DNA of 60,228 nt from Pollutimonas subterranea (GTDB lineage: Bacteria; Pseudomonadota; Gammaproteobacteria; Burkholderiales; Burkholderiaceae_B), in the NCBI RefSeq assembly GCF_002849655.1, contig NZ_PDNW01000022.1, forward strand, positions 1 through 60,228, written 5' to 3'. Within the stretch, counting starts at the first letter, position 1. Every line of letters begins with the position of its first letter. Positions 27,181-36,608 of this stretch are shown here, piece after piece. A program made the translations under genes and the position numbers. A model generated the notes under the pieces. It was not told where the DNA came from. It worked only from the letters and a program-made list of their open reading frames with translations, and made no database searches.

Positions 27181-28191
27181 TTAAAGCCTTGGCAATCGAT
27201 GGCTGCGGACAATGGCAATCAGGACAGGGGCCCCCACCATGGCAGTAACCACGCCCACCGGCAACTCGTACGGCTTTACCACGAGACGGGACACGGTATC
27301 GGCAAAAAGCAAAATGGCTGGACCGATAAGACAGGACAGACCCAATGTGCGACGGATGTCTGGACCGACAAAACGCCGTGCTACGAATGGCACGACCAGG
27401 CCCACGAATACGATGGGACCCGCGGCTGCGGTGGCGGTACCCACCAGGATGGCCACGCTTACCAGCGCCCATAAACGCGTCAGTTTTGGATGGTGCCCCA
27501 AGCCGGTTGCTACATGCTCGCCAAGGGCCAGCGCCGCCAAGGGCCGTATGGCTGGAAGCAGCAATAACAAGCCCAACACCACCCCCGGGAGACTCCAGAT
27601 CAGCGTTTCGACCGAGCGTCCTCCCAGGGCACCTATAATCCAGAATCTGATTTCGTCGGCGCTTCGTTGGTCGTACAACAAAATAAGCGTACTCAGCGCG
27701 GTCAATATTCCCGAGAACGCGGCACCGGCCAGTACCAGCCTTACCGGGTCATCGCCCACATCGCGTATCTGGGTAACCAACAGCACCAGCATGCAGCCGG
27801 CCAGCGCGCCGCTTATGGCGACGCCCAGGTGCAAGGTTGCGGCGGCTCCGCCCATGCTGATGGCCAGCACGACCGCAAACGATGCGCCAGCGCTGACGCC
27901 GAGAAGCCCCGGTTCCGCCAGAGGATTTCGGGTGGCCGCCTGCAAAACAATTCCTGCTATGCCGAGCGCAGCGCCGACCAGGATCGCCAATAGGGTGCGC
28001 GGTACCCGCAATTCCATCAGCATGAATCGTGCTTCGGCATCGCCCTGCCCCAATAGGCTAAGCCATATACGGGATGGCGCCACATCACCGGCCCCATACG
28101 TCAGGCTGGCCACAACGAGCAGCAGTAATACCGCTGCGCATTTCACCGCAACATGCGTGACAGAGGAGGGTCTATGCACGACTGCTGTCAT
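27181..28191 (-). CDS. Iron-siderophore ABC transporter permease, FecC/FepD-like (336 aa)
   Basis: It is a FecCD-family permease with RVPRTLLAILVGAALGIAGI, GPIVFVGLVVPFVARRFVG and KPYELPVGVVTAMVGAPVLI, the conserved positions for contact with the ATPase and the pore. It overlaps the binding-protein gene by 4 bp. It transports the ferric chelate delivered by the periplasmic protein encoded just before. Confidence 0.92.
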   Translation of the reverse strand: MTAVVHRPSSVTHVAVKCAAVLLLLVVASLTYGAGDVAPSRIWLSLLGQGDAEARFMLMELRVPRTLLAILVGAALGIAGIVLQAATRNPLAEPGLLGVSAGASFAVVLAISMGGAAATLHLGVAISGALAGCMLVLLVTQIRDVGDDPVRLVLAGAAFSGILTALSTLILLYDQRSADEIRFWIIGALGGRSVETLIWSLPGVVLGLLLLLPAIRPLAALALGEHVATGLGHHPKLTRLWALVSVAILVGTATAAAGPIVFVGLVVPFVARRFVGPDIRRTLGLSCLIGPAILLFADTVSRLVVKPYELPVGVVTAMVGAPVLIAIVRSHRLPRL

Positions 28192-29138
28192 TGCTGCAAC
28201 AGCGTCTTTTCCACGTCATCGAGAATCTTGCCGGCCGCCAATAGCCCGGTTCCACTCGTCCATACCTGCCCATTAACGACGTTGACGCGATTCTCATCGA
28301 CCGCGGTCAGGCGAACAAAAGCCGGCTGGCGGCGTGCTTCGGTCAGCGTTTTTTCGCCTTCCGCATTCAGCGTAGCCAGAAACAACCAGTCTGCGTCAAT
28401 TTTTGCTAAATTCTCGAGGCTCAACACATCGCTATGAGGGCGATCGGTAAGGCTGGAAGCGATATCGGTGGCGGCAAGCCCCAGCTGCGACAGCAATTGG
28501 CCCGTGAAAACATGTGCCGACATGACCATTGGACCTTGTGGCATCCATCGCACCACCGAAACCGATTGATTTGCGGGCAACTTGGCCCGCAAGCCATCAA
28601 TGCGTTTATCCAATTCGGAAAATCCCGACTTCAGTTCAGAATCTTTACCAAGGGCGGTGCCATAAATCGACACCGCGTCGCGCCAATCATCGGTGTTCTT
28701 GGCGGTCGGGACTATCGTAGGTGCCAACTTGCTGAGCTTCGCGTATATATCTTTACTTAAACCATTCGACGCCAGAATAAGATCGGGTTTTAGGCGCAAT
28801 ATGGCCTCCAGGTTGTATTCCCGGCTTGTTCCTACGATGCTGAATGGGCCAACCTTTTCCTGCAGATAATCGGACACAGTTTTACTGCCACGAGTCGCCA
28901 CCCCGCCGACCGGCTGGACGCCCACTGCCAAAGCAGTGTCCAGTGCGCTTTCACTCAGCGTTATGACGCGCTGGGGCATGCCGGTTACTGACACGACCCC
29001 AAACTGGGTATCCACACTGCGTGCGCCCTGCTCCGCTGATGACACCGAACCCGTCGCCAGATAGACAAAGACCAACGCCAACATTGTGACGGCGGAAAAG
29101 ATGTTCGGACGAAAAGATCGACATTTTTGACTATACAA
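28188..29138 (-). CDS. Iron-siderophore periplasmic binding protein, FecB-like (about 316 aa)
   Basis: A signal peptide (KCRSFRPN, then the hydrophobic IFSAVTMLALVFVYLATG and SVSSA) precedes the periplasmic binding fold, with PQRVITLSESALDTALAVGV and NLEAILRLKPDLILASNG. I use TTG 29138 because it has a GGAGTCAGG-like site and gives a proper signal peptide. A longer frame back to TTG 29210 would start across the Fur box. It is the first gene of the operon. The cargo chelate cannot be told from sequence, and no outer-membrane receptor is in the window. Confidence 0.85.
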   Translation of the reverse strand: MYSQKCRSFRPNIFSAVTMLALVFVYLATGSVSSAEQGARSVDTQFGVVSVTGMPQRVITLSESALDTALAVGVQPVGGVATRGSKTVSDYLQEKVGPFSIVGTSREYNLEAILRLKPDLILASNGLSKDIYAKLSKLAPTIVPTAKNTDDWRDAVSIYGTALGKDSELKSGFSELDKRIDGLRAKLPANQSVSVVRWMPQGPMVMSAHVFTGQLLSQLGLAATDIASSLTDRPHSDVLSLENLAKIDADWLFLATLNAEGEKTLTEARRQPAFVRLTAVDENRVNVVNGQVWTSGTGLLAAGKILDDVEKTLLQQ

Positions 29139-29180
29139 AACCTGACTCCAGAGAAAGAGAATCCCTCTCCTGTGAGAGAT

Positions 29181-29199
29181 GCGAATGAAAACGATTATC
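29181..29199. promoter_or_regulatory. Fur box of the siderophore importer operon
   Basis: GCGAATGAAAACGATTATC (reverse GATAATCGTTTTCATTCGC) matches the 19-bp Fur consensus GATAATGATAATCATTATC well on the left half. It lies about 45-60 bp upstream of the chosen binding-protein start, so iron repression of the operon is likely. Confidence 0.65.
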
Positions 29200-29243
29200 G
29201 ATTTTACCAAATCTAACGGCGAGACAGATCCGATCCTGCTCCC

Positions 29244-29490
29244 TGTGGATAAGTACTATGAAGGTGGGCTGTGCACAGCATGTTGATGGCGCAGGCACAA
29301 GCTTGTAATTTTTCTGCGCCTCAAAAGTTGTGCCGAAACGATCCACTGCGAGAACAGAACTTGTCCTTGCCAAATAACGGCCGCAAGCCACTGTTTCAAA
29401 AATATATTTTGGAGTTGTGCTACTTATCCACAGACACCCATTAGTATTAGTCTCTATATATAAAAGAATAGTAAACAACTACAAGCAACT
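29244..29490. other. Origin-like module A: inverted DnaA boxes, DnaA-trio-like stretch, AT-rich DNA
   Basis: Perfect DnaA boxes lie at 29244-29252 (TGTGGATAA) and 29424-29432 (TTATCCACA), 180 bp start to start. After the second come GACACCCA, then TTAGTATTAG, then the AT-rich TCTATATATAAAAGAATAG. DnaA box, GC-rich spacer, TAG-type trios and AT-rich DNA is the layout of a bacterial origin unwinding element. The gap 29211-29582 has no gene. Confidence 0.6.
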
Positions 29491-29582
29491 CCCTAAAGTC
29501 CTTCCATCCATCCATTTTTCTTTCACTCATACGAAGGTATACTGCTTGCAGTTTCGGAGCATTACGACACCAAGTTCCCCTT

Positions 29583-30677
29583 ATGCACCTGGTACAACGA
29601 CTCCCTGACAATCCGCTGGACATCATTGGCGATATCCACGGCGAATATTCCGCACTCCTGGCCTTGCTGGATCGCCTGGGCTACGACAAAAACGGACAAC
29701 ATCGCAAAGACCGGAAACTGGCTTTCGTAGGCGACCTGTGCGATCGCGGTCCCGATAGCCACAGCGTGATCCAATTGGTTCAGCACATGGTGCAGCAAAG
29801 GAATGCGCAAACTGTGCTGGGCAATCATGAGCTCAACTTGTTGACTGGCGACGTCAAGGATGGCTCTGGATGGTTTTTCGACGAACGCCACGATCGCGAT
29901 ATCAAAAACTATGCGCCGTTCCGGCGCACGCCGCCGGCGCAACGCGCTGCAATCATTGAGTTCCTGCAGGGCATGCCTATCGCCTTGCAACGGGATGACA
30001 TACGGATCGTGCATGCGGCATGGACCACTCCCGCTATCGAGGCCGTCGGCGCCGTATCCATCGGCAATGTCGTCGAACAATTTCGTGTTTGGGACAACCT
30101 TGCACAATCCACGGCTGACGCGTCCGGCTTGTACCAACGCTATCTCGACGAAAAAGAATATTGGTCGGTGCAGCTCGAGGACGAGACCTCTCCCCCGCCA
30201 TTCCTGCATTCGATTGCCGAATACGAAGCCACACAGCAGATGGTCAACCCCCTTAAGGTTCTGACCTCAGGCGTCGAACAAAAGGCCGCCACGCCCTTTT
30301 TTGCAGGCAACCGGTGGCGTTTTTCCGATCGGGTCAGCTGGTGGGATACCTATGAAGACGATATACCGGTCGTAATAGGCCATTATTGGCGCATGTACCG
30401 CATGCAGACCGGCCAGGCTTCTCCCAGGTACAGTCAACTGTTCAGGAACGTCGAATCAATGGCCTGGCATGGAAAGCGCGGCAACGTCTTTTGCGTGGAT
30501 TTCTCTGTTGGCGCACGGTGGCGCGACCGAAAGGCAAATCGACCTCCAACCAAATCTCGCTTCAAACTTGCCGCCTTGCAGTGGCCGGAGAATCAAATCG
30601 TCTTCGACACTGGCGAGGTACTTCCAACTTTCCAGCATCCAGGACATCATGTATACACCGAAGGCTTTCGAACTTAA
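29583..30677 (+). CDS. Metallophosphoesterase, calcineurin/ApaH-PrpE-like (364 aa)
   Basis: All core metal-binding motifs are present: GDIHG (16-20), GDLCDRGPDS (50-59) and GNHE (80-83). The fold resembles diadenosine-tetraphosphatase and serine/threonine-phosphatase types; the substrate is not evident. The stop overlaps the start of the PaiB-like gene by 29 bp, so the two are coupled. The pair lies between the two origin-like modules. Confidence 0.88.
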   Translation: MHLVQRLPDNPLDIIGDIHGEYSALLALLDRLGYDKNGQHRKDRKLAFVGDLCDRGPDSHSVIQLVQHMVQQRNAQTVLGNHELNLLTGDVKDGSGWFFDERHDRDIKNYAPFRRTPPAQRAAIIEFLQGMPIALQRDDIRIVHAAWTTPAIEAVGAVSIGNVVEQFRVWDNLAQSTADASGLYQRYLDEKEYWSVQLEDETSPPPFLHSIAEYEATQQMVNPLKVLTSGVEQKAATPFFAGNRWRFSDRVSWWDTYEDDIPVVIGHYWRMYRMQTGQASPRYSQLFRNVESMAWHGKRGNVFCVDFSVGARWRDRKANRPPTKSRFKLAALQWPENQIVFDTGEVLPTFQHPGHHVYTEGFRT

Positions 30678-31305
30678 CGACCCTGATTTGCAGCATCAGT
30701 TGATCCATGAATACCCTTTTGGCACGCTCGTGTCAGAAGGCAAGGACAAGCTTGCAGCCACACATTTGCCGTTTCTTCTCACTGCTGGTTCCCAGGGAAA
30801 GCGGCTGCTGCAAGCGCACATAGCCAAGAGCAACTCTGAGTTCTCTCAATTGCAGGACGGCACACCGGTGCTTGCCGTCTTCCATGGCCCTCAGGCGTAC
30901 GTATCGCCGTCCTGGTACCCCTCCAAGGCCAGCACCCACGGGAAAGCTGTACCTACTTGGAATTATGTCGCCATCCACGTCCACGGGACGATGACGACCC
31001 AGACCGACCCAGCTTGGCTCCTGGAGCATCTAAGGCAGCAAACCGAGCGTTATGAGCGGAACCAGCCCAACCCATGGTCCATCGACGACGCGCCGCCTGA
31101 CTATATCGATGCCATGCTGCGAGGCATTATTGGCCTTGAAATAACAATCACCTGTATCGAAGCCAAGCAAAAGCTGAGTCAAAACCGTTCACTTGTCGAC
31201 CAGCAATCGGTGGCTGAGTCCTTGCGCCATGCGGATGGATCACCGTTGCAGCGAGCACTTAATGGCGAAATCTCCCGCCTTATGGACTCAAATACACTTG
31301 GTTGA
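30649..31305 (+). CDS. PaiB-family FMN-binding protein (218 aa)
   Basis: It starts MYTPKAFELNDPDLQHQLIH and contains the family blocks THLPFLL, VLAVFHGPQAYVSPSWYPSK and VPTWNYVAIHVHG, as in PaiB, often annotated as a negative regulator of sporulation and protease genes in Bacillus, with a flavin-reductase-like split barrel. ATG 30649 is used (AGGA before it). The longer in-frame extension to 30469 lies within the phosphoesterase gene and is not conserved-looking. Confidence 0.88.
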   Translation: MYTPKAFELNDPDLQHQLIHEYPFGTLVSEGKDKLAATHLPFLLTAGSQGKRLLQAHIAKSNSEFSQLQDGTPVLAVFHGPQAYVSPSWYPSKASTHGKAVPTWNYVAIHVHGTMTTQTDPAWLLEHLRQQTERYERNQPNPWSIDDAPPDYIDAMLRGIIGLEITITCIEAKQKLSQNRSLVDQQSVAESLRHADGSPLQRALNGEISRLMDSNTLG

Positions 31306-31359
31306 ATGGAATTTACATATGGTAACTATTTCGTAGCGGCTGATTAAGATTGCCATCGC

Positions 31360-31600
31360 TGTGGATAACTCCTAACAAGCCTGCATGTGCACAGGTTGTG
31401 GACTACGCGGGTACAACTCCAATTAAATCCCCAATCCGAAAAGTTGTCCTGATTCAGTCCACGAATAAAACATAGGTTATGCCGCGCTTTATTTGTATCT
31501 AAATCCATGATGCCAAACGGTTTAATTGGGTTGTGCCAGTTATCCACAGACACCCATTAGTATCAGTCGTTATAAATTACAAAGATAATTAACAGCTGGG
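31360..31600. other. Origin-like module B, paralogue of module A
   Basis: Perfect DnaA boxes lie at 31360-31368 (TGTGGATAA) and 31540-31548 (TTATCCACA), again exactly 180 bp apart. GACACCCA and TTAGTATCAG follow, then AT-rich TTATAAATTACAAAGATAAT. TGTGCACA and AAGTTG lie at the same offsets (26 and 81) in both modules. The gap 31306-31720 has no gene. Confidence 0.6.
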
Positions 31601-31722
31601 CTTCCGCCCTCTATCAGCGGCTAAGGACGTTTGCAAACTTTATGCTGTTGCCATGTATACTTCGTCCACTTCATCAAAGTTCAAAATTATTCGGGAATGG
31701 GGCTTGGATAATTAATGGGCAT

Positions 31723-31746
31723 AAAAAAACTCCGCCATGGCGGAGT
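31723..31746 (-). terminator. Intrinsic terminator of the aminotransferase gene
   Basis: On the minus strand ACTCCGCC-ATGGCGGAGT is followed by TTTTTTTAT. It lies 19 bp after the aminotransferase stop and is a clear rho-independent signal. Confidence 0.9.
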
Positions 31747-31764
31747 CGATAAGAGCCTGCAGCT

Positions 31765-32934
31765 TTAGACCATGGCTAGTTTATCCAGCGCGGCGTCCAA
31801 GGTTTCGTCCTGTTTGGCAAAGCAGAAGCGAACCAATTGATGGTTGGATTCATCCGCATTAGGCCGGCCGTAGAAAGCTGCCACAGGAATCACGCCGACA
31901 CCATGTTGTACTGTCAGTTTTCGTGCAAACTCAGCTTCCGGTAAATTTGATATCTGGCTGTAATCGGCAAGCAGGAAGAACGTGCCTTGACTGGGCATGG
32001 GTTTGAAGCGTGTTTTCGCGAGTCCGCGTGTGAGACGATCGCGTTTTTGCTGGTAAAAACGCGATAATTCCAGGTAGGGAGCCGGGTCTTTCATATAGTG
32101 TGCCAGGGCCACTTGCATGGGGGACGACACGGTAAAAACCATGAATTGGTGCACTTTGCGTATCTCGATGGACAACGCGCTCGGTGCACAGCAATAACCG
32201 ACTTTCCATCCGGTAGTGTGGTAGGTCTTTCCAAACGAAGAAATGACAATGGAATTCGCCGCTAGCGCTTCCCTTCTTGCAAGGCTTTGATGTTGTTTGC
32301 CGTCGAAGACGATGTGCTCATAAACCTCATCGGAAAGTACAAGAATGCCTGTTTCGTCCACAATAAGTTCAAGGGCGTCGAGATCGGATTCGTGGAGATT
32401 TATTCCAGTCGGGTTATGCGGAAAATTGATGATCAACATCCGTGTCTTAGTCGTTACGGCAGCCCTGACCTTTTGCCAGTCGACCTGGTATAGCGGATTG
32501 GATTCCGTAGGCGGCTGCATTGAAACGATTACCGGCAGCCCACCCGCCAGCTCAATAGCTGGAATATACAGATCGTAGAAAGGTTCAATAACCACGACTT
32601 CGTCGCCGGGTTTAACAAACGCCATGATACTGGCCATCAACGCTTCGCTCGCGCCACTGGTCACCGTCACTTCGGTGTCTGGATCATAGTAGTGGCCATA
32701 CATGGCCTTCATCTTCGTCGATATTTCGTTTCGCAATAAAGGAATACCGGCCATGGGCGGATACTGGTTGTGCCCATCTTTCATGGCCTTTACGACCTGA
32801 TCCAATAGATCTGCAGACGGATTGAAGTCCGGGAATCCCTGCCCCAGATTGATGGCCTTATGCTCGGCGGCAAGCTGGCTCATTACGGTAAAAATGGTGG
32901 TACCTACTTTCGGAAGCTTGGATTCGAATTTCAT
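31765..32934 (-). CDS. Pyridoxal-phosphate aminotransferase, YbdL-like methionine aminotransferase (389 aa)
   Basis: It is a class I/II aminotransferase. The PLP lysine is Lys236 in SFGKTYHTTGWKVGY; NFPHNPTG (from 170) and SDEVYEHIVFDG (from 201) carry the conserved Asn and Asp/Tyr. The N-terminal FTVMSQLAAEHKAINLGQGF and the length fit the YbdL/kynurenine-aminotransferase-like group that prefers methionine or aromatic amino acids. The exact substrate is inference. It is transcribed leftward, away from the parS region. Confidence 0.92.
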   Translation of the reverse strand: MKFESKLPKVGTTIFTVMSQLAAEHKAINLGQGFPDFNPSADLLDQVVKAMKDGHNQYPPMAGIPLLRNEISTKMKAMYGHYYDPDTEVTVTSGASEALMASIMAFVKPGDEVVVIEPFYDLYIPAIELAGGLPVIVSMQPPTESNPLYQVDWQKVRAAVTTKTRMLIINFPHNPTGINLHESDLDALELIVDETGILVLSDEVYEHIVFDGKQHQSLARREALAANSIVISSFGKTYHTTGWKVGYCCAPSALSIEIRKVHQFMVFTVSSPMQVALAHYMKDPAPYLELSRFYQQKRDRLTRGLAKTRFKPMPSQGTFFLLADYSQISNLPEAEFARKLTVQHGVGVIPVAAFYGRPNADESNHQLVRFCFAKQDETLDAALDKLAMV

Positions 32935-33180
32935 GTGTGGACTATCTTGTTGGGGTTAACGGCCACCGTTGCGTAGCCATGGATCGGGGATTCTTTCATT
33001 TTCGGGATATTGCTACAACGTGCAGGTGTTCCTGATGTCCGGTCTTAATATTTGCTCTTAACGCTGCAGGCGCTGTGGCCTTAAAGTTTATTATCTACAC
33101 GTTATAGGTGCGCCCATTGTAGATGCAAGGCCGCCTTATTGCATCGTTAAGCACTGCTTATCAACATCTTATTAGGCGGG

Positions 33181-33189
33181 TTATCCACA
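33181..33189 (+). promoter_or_regulatory. DnaA box
   Basis: Perfect TTATCCACA, 35 bp before the first parS site. It lacks the GACACCCATTAG continuation seen in modules A and B. Confidence 0.7.
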
Positions 33190-33223
33190 GCATTGTCCCC
33201 AGGCGTTAATGCTCGCGCAGCAT

Positions 33224-33239
33224 TGTTCCACGTGAAACA
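33224..33239. promoter_or_regulatory. parS site 1
   Basis: TGTTCCACGTGAAACA has one mismatch to the ParB-binding consensus TGTTTCACGTGAAACA. Confidence 0.9.
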
Positions 33240-33516
33240 GGACCGGCGAGCCGCGTTCTATCAAAGATGAAAAATACATCCGCCTTTTGCTAACTAACTG
33301 TTTAACTATTTCTATACATGTACAACAGAACATCGATTTCTACATGTATTTTATAAGGCGGCATATCCTGGTTAATTCCGTTCTTCTATGGAGCGATGTT
33401 TGATTCTTTAATTTTTTGCTCGACCTAATAAAAAAATAATCAAAGTTCGTATTACCTGCATGCTTCGGTCATGGCTGGAATGTAAATAACTGCTGCTTCC
33501 CCATATCGTCTTCCCT

Positions 33517-33532
33517 TGTTTCACGTGGAACA
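33517..33532. promoter_or_regulatory. parS site 2
   Basis: TGTTTCACGTGGAACA has one mismatch to the parS consensus. Confidence 0.9.
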
Positions 33533-33721
33533 TTCCGCGAAAGCAAGAATGGAAATGTTTTTCATCCTCTTGATTTTCCATGCAACCATTGCAGGCTAAA
33601 GTTAATCATTCGAGGCACCGCATAAAAATCAAACAATGAAGGTAGATCAAAATCCAACCGTATGTCGTTTCGAACAACCTATCGTCATGGTTTGGCTAAT
33701 ATGGTTCCATCCTTCATCTCG

Positions 33722-33737
33722 TGTTTCACGTGAAACA
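33722..33737. promoter_or_regulatory. parS site 3 (perfect)
   Basis: TGTTTCACGTGAAACA is an exact, fully palindromic parS site. Confidence 0.97.
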
Positions 33738-33885
33738 AAACCGTTTATATACAGCTATTCCCTTATCGGGTTTGGTTTCCGGGCTCTGTGTCTAAGCAGG
33801 CATAAAAAATCCAGATGAACTTTCCGGCGGACGTTTCAAACCTCTGTACCGAGAAACGAAAAACTTCTGTACATGGCAAAGCAGC

Positions 33886-33901
33886 TGTTTCACGTGGAAC
33901 A
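33886..33901. promoter_or_regulatory. parS site 4
   Basis: TGTTTCACGTGGAACA has the same one-base variant as site 2. Confidence 0.9.
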
Positions 33902-33944
33902 TTCCGTTAATATAAAGTTCCTAGGTATGAGACCGAAAAACCTA

Positions 33945-33960
33945 CGTTTCACGTGAAACA
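33945..33960. promoter_or_regulatory. parS site 5
   Basis: CGTTTCACGTGAAACA differs from consensus only in the first base. It ends 54 bp before the mnmG start, so ParB bound here could also affect transcription of the mnmG-rsmG-parA-parB operon. Confidence 0.9.
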
Positions 33961-34014
33961 TCTTCCTACGGCGCTATAATGTTAAGTTGGCGTACTTACT
34001 CGCTTGAGCGAAAA

Positions 34015-35931
34015 ATGATTTATCCAGAACAATTTGATGTGATTGTGGTCGGTGGCGGCCATGCTGGTACCGAGGCTGCTCTAGCGGCTGCCCGTACAGG
34101 TGCGTCCACGCTTTTATTGACCCATAATATGGAAACGCTGGGGCAGATGTCCTGCAATCCGTCCATAGGAGGGATTGGTAAAGGCCATTTGGTAAAAGAG
34201 ATTGACGCCTTGGGTGGAGTAATGGCTTATGCCACTGACCAGGCCGGCATACAGTTTCGCATCCTCAATCAATCGAAAGGCCCCGCAGTGCGGGCAACGC
34301 GCGCTCAAGCAGACCGGTCTTTGTATCGCCAAGCAATCCGGACGACGTTGCAAAATCAGCCCAATTTGATGATTTTCCAGCAGGCGGTGGATGATTTGAT
34401 GTTGGAGGGCGACAGAGTCGTAGGTGCCGTCACGCAAATCGGCCTGAAGTTTCGCGGCCGCACGGTGGTAGTCACGGCCGGAACGTTTCTTAATGGCTTG
34501 ATCCACGTGGGACTGGATCACTATTCGGCGGGTAGAGCAGGTGATCCTCCGTCTGTTTCTTTGGGTCAACGGCTAAAGGAAATGAAACTGCCGCAAGGCC
34601 GGCTGAAGACCGGAACCCCGCCGCGCATCGATGCACGCAGCATTGATTTTTCGAAGTTGGAAACTCAGGCCGGTGACAGCGACCCGGTGCCGGTATTCTC
34701 CTACATGGGCAGTGCGGACATGCATCCCCGGCAATTGCCGTGTTGGATCACGCATACCAACGAACGGACACATGACATCGTGCGTTCGGGATTGAGCCGG
34801 TCACCCATGTATAGCGATGATGCGACAATCGAAGGGATCGGACCTCGTTATTGTCCTTCTATCGAAGATAAAATTCATCGATTTGCTGATAAGGCCAGTC
34901 ACCAGATATTTTTGGAGCCCGAAGGCCTTACCACCCAGGAGATCTACCCAAACGGTGTGTCGACGAGTCTGCCATTCGACATACAACTAGCCATGGTCAG
35001 GACGTTGCCAGGACTCGATAACGCGGTCATCATGCGGCCGGGTTACGCAATCGAGTATGACTATTTCGATCCACGTGAACTCAAGACGACATTGGAAACT
35101 CGCGCCATAAACGGACTGTTTTTTGCAGGCCAGATCAATGGAACGACCGGCTACGAAGAAGCGGCGGCACAAGGTTTGTTGGCAGGCCTGAACGCTGCAC
35201 GTCAGGCAAAAGGCGAGGAAGGCTGGTGTCCCAAGCGGAACGAGGCTTACCTGGGTGTTTTGGTGGATGACCTGATTACCAGTGGGGTAACAGAACCGTA
35301 TCGCATGTTTACATCGCGCGCTGAATATCGTTTGAGTCTACGTGAAGACAACGCAGACTTGCGCCTCACCGAGCAAGGTCGGGCGCTAGGGTTGATTGAC
35401 GATGCGCGGTGGGATTCCTTCTGCCGGAAGCGCGACTCTGTAAATACCGAAATTGAAAGACTAAGAAGCAGTTGGGTCAATCCAAAAACGCTTGCCTTGC
35501 ATACTGCCGAGACCTTGTTGGGAAAGCAGGTCGAACGGGAGTATTCCTTGTACGACCTGTTGAAGCGGCCACAGGTATCCTATAAAGCGCTGATGGATTT
35601 GGCCAAACAAGATGGCGAGCCGCTGGCAGGGCCCGGCTTGGCCGATAAAACGGCTGCTGAACAAGTCGAGATCCAGGTCAAGTATTCCGGCTACGTGGCC
35701 AAGCAACAGGAAGAGGTTGAAAAACAGGCCACTCAGGAAGGACAGCCCATTCCGGCCGATATGGATTACGACGCCATCACAAGTCTGTCCATCGAGGTCC
35801 GTCATCGTTTGAAAGCCAGTCGGCCAGAGACAGTAGGGCAGGCCGGACGGATATCAGGTGTCACGCCCGCAGCCGTGTCCCTGCTTTTAATCCATTTGAA
35901 GCGTCTGCAGCACCGGAAAAAAGTAGCGTAA
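34015..35931 (+). CDS. mnmG: tRNA uridine-5-carboxymethylaminomethyl(34) synthesis enzyme MnmG (638 aa)
   Basis: It is the FAD-dependent partner of MnmE in wobble-uridine modification. The FAD-binding [17 protein letters not shown] is at residues 13-29. [20 protein letters not shown] and the C-terminal [18 protein letters not shown] are diagnostic. ATG 34015 gives the conserved [14 protein letters not shown] start; a start 36 bases earlier adds a non-conserved leader. It heads the operon with rsmG, parA and parB. Confidence 0.97.
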   Translation: MIYPEQFDVIVVGGGHAGTEAALAAARTGASTLLLTHNMETLGQMSCNPSIGGIGKGHLVKEIDALGGVMAYATDQAGIQFRILNQSKGPAVRATRAQADRSLYRQAIRTTLQNQPNLMIFQQAVDDLMLEGDRVVGAVTQIGLKFRGRTVVVTAGTFLNGLIHVGLDHYSAGRAGDPPSVSLGQRLKEMKLPQGRLKTGTPPRIDARSIDFSKLETQAGDSDPVPVFSYMGSADMHPRQLPCWITHTNERTHDIVRSGLSRSPMYSDDATIEGIGPRYCPSIEDKIHRFADKASHQIFLEPEGLTTQEIYPNGVSTSLPFDIQLAMVRTLPGLDNAVIMRPGYAIEYDYFDPRELKTTLETRAINGLFFAGQINGTTGYEEAAAQGLLAGLNAARQAKGEEGWCPKRNEAYLGVLVDDLITSGVTEPYRMFTSRAEYRLSLREDNADLRLTEQGRALGLIDDARWDSFCRKRDSVNTEIERLRSSWVNPKTLALHTAETLLGKQVEREYSLYDLLKRPQVSYKALMDLAKQDGEPLAGPGLADKTAAEQVEIQVKYSGYVAKQQEEVEKQATQEGQPIPADMDYDAITSLSIEVRHRLKASRPETVGQAGRISGVTPAAVSLLLIHLKRLQHRKKVA

Positions 35932-36608
35932 TGACGCAGGATCACGATTACGCACAGCGTCTTGACGCCGCTGCCAAAGCACTCGAAATCGATCTCGACC
36001 TGGAACAATCTTCAGCGCTGCTCGGGTATATCGCCCAGCTTCAACGCTGGAATCGCACCTACAACCTTACCGCCTTGCGTGACCCTGAACAAATGTTGAT
36101 TCAGCATCTGTTTGACAGTTTGGCGGTTGTCGGTCCACTTGATCAAATACTGTATAAAAACACAGTGTCGACAAAGCCGCTTGTTGTCGATGTAGGTTCC
36201 GGTGCGGGCCTTCCCGGAGTGGTGCTCGCGATTATGCGACCACACTGGACTATTCGCTGCGTCGACGCCGTCGAAAAGAAGATGGCGTTTGTGAGGCAAA
36301 TGGCCAGCGTACTGAAGCTACCGAATTTGCATGCCGTCCATGCCCGTGTAGAGACTTTGCCCTCGCTTGAGGCTGATATCGTCATCTCCCGGGCATTTGC
36401 ATCGTTGCTTGATTTCGCAACACTGGCGGGGTCGCACGTCGCCCAAGGTGGACAATTGGCTGCCATGAAAGGTCGGGAACCGTTGGATGAGATCGATACA
36501 CTAGAGCAGCAGACGGATTGGCGGTCTCGTCATGTCCAGACGCTGCATGTCCCGGAATTGAATGCCCAGCGTTGCCTGGTCTGGTTGAGTCGCCAAGGAA
36601 GCTCATGA
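35931..36608 (+). CDS. rsmG: 16S rRNA (guanine(527)-N(7))-methyltransferase RsmG (225 aa)
   Basis: It methylates G527 of 16S rRNA using S-adenosylmethionine. The motifs are RWNRTYNLTALRDPEQML, DVGSGAGLPGVVLAI (SAM site) and DIVISRAFASL. Its ATG shares one base with the mnmG stop (TAATG), and it overlaps parA at its end (ATGA), so the whole operon is translationally linked. Confidence 0.96.
   Translation: MTQDHDYAQRLDAAAKALEIDLDLEQSSALLGYIAQLQRWNRTYNLTALRDPEQMLIQHLFDSLAVVGPLDQILYKNTVSTKPLVVDVGSGAGLPGVVLAIMRPHWTIRCVDAVEKKMAFVRQMASVLKLPNLHAVHARVETLPSLEADIVISRAFASLLDFATLAGSHVAQGGQLAAMKGREPLDEIDTLEQQTDWRSRHVQTLHVPELNAQRCLVWLSRQGSS

Larger units (their letters stand above)
32935..34014. other. Gene-free partition/origin region upstream of mnmG
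   Basis: About 1 kb of AT-rich DNA contains no supportable gene. It holds one perfect DnaA box (33181-33189) and five parS sites (listed separately). It probably also holds the mnmG promoter. A 60-codon frame at 33636 covers a parS site and has no ribosome site. Confidence 0.8.

Noticed and set aside
33636-33818. A 60-codon frame in the parS region
   Set aside because: It runs across a perfect parS site, has no ribosome site and an unlikely composition.
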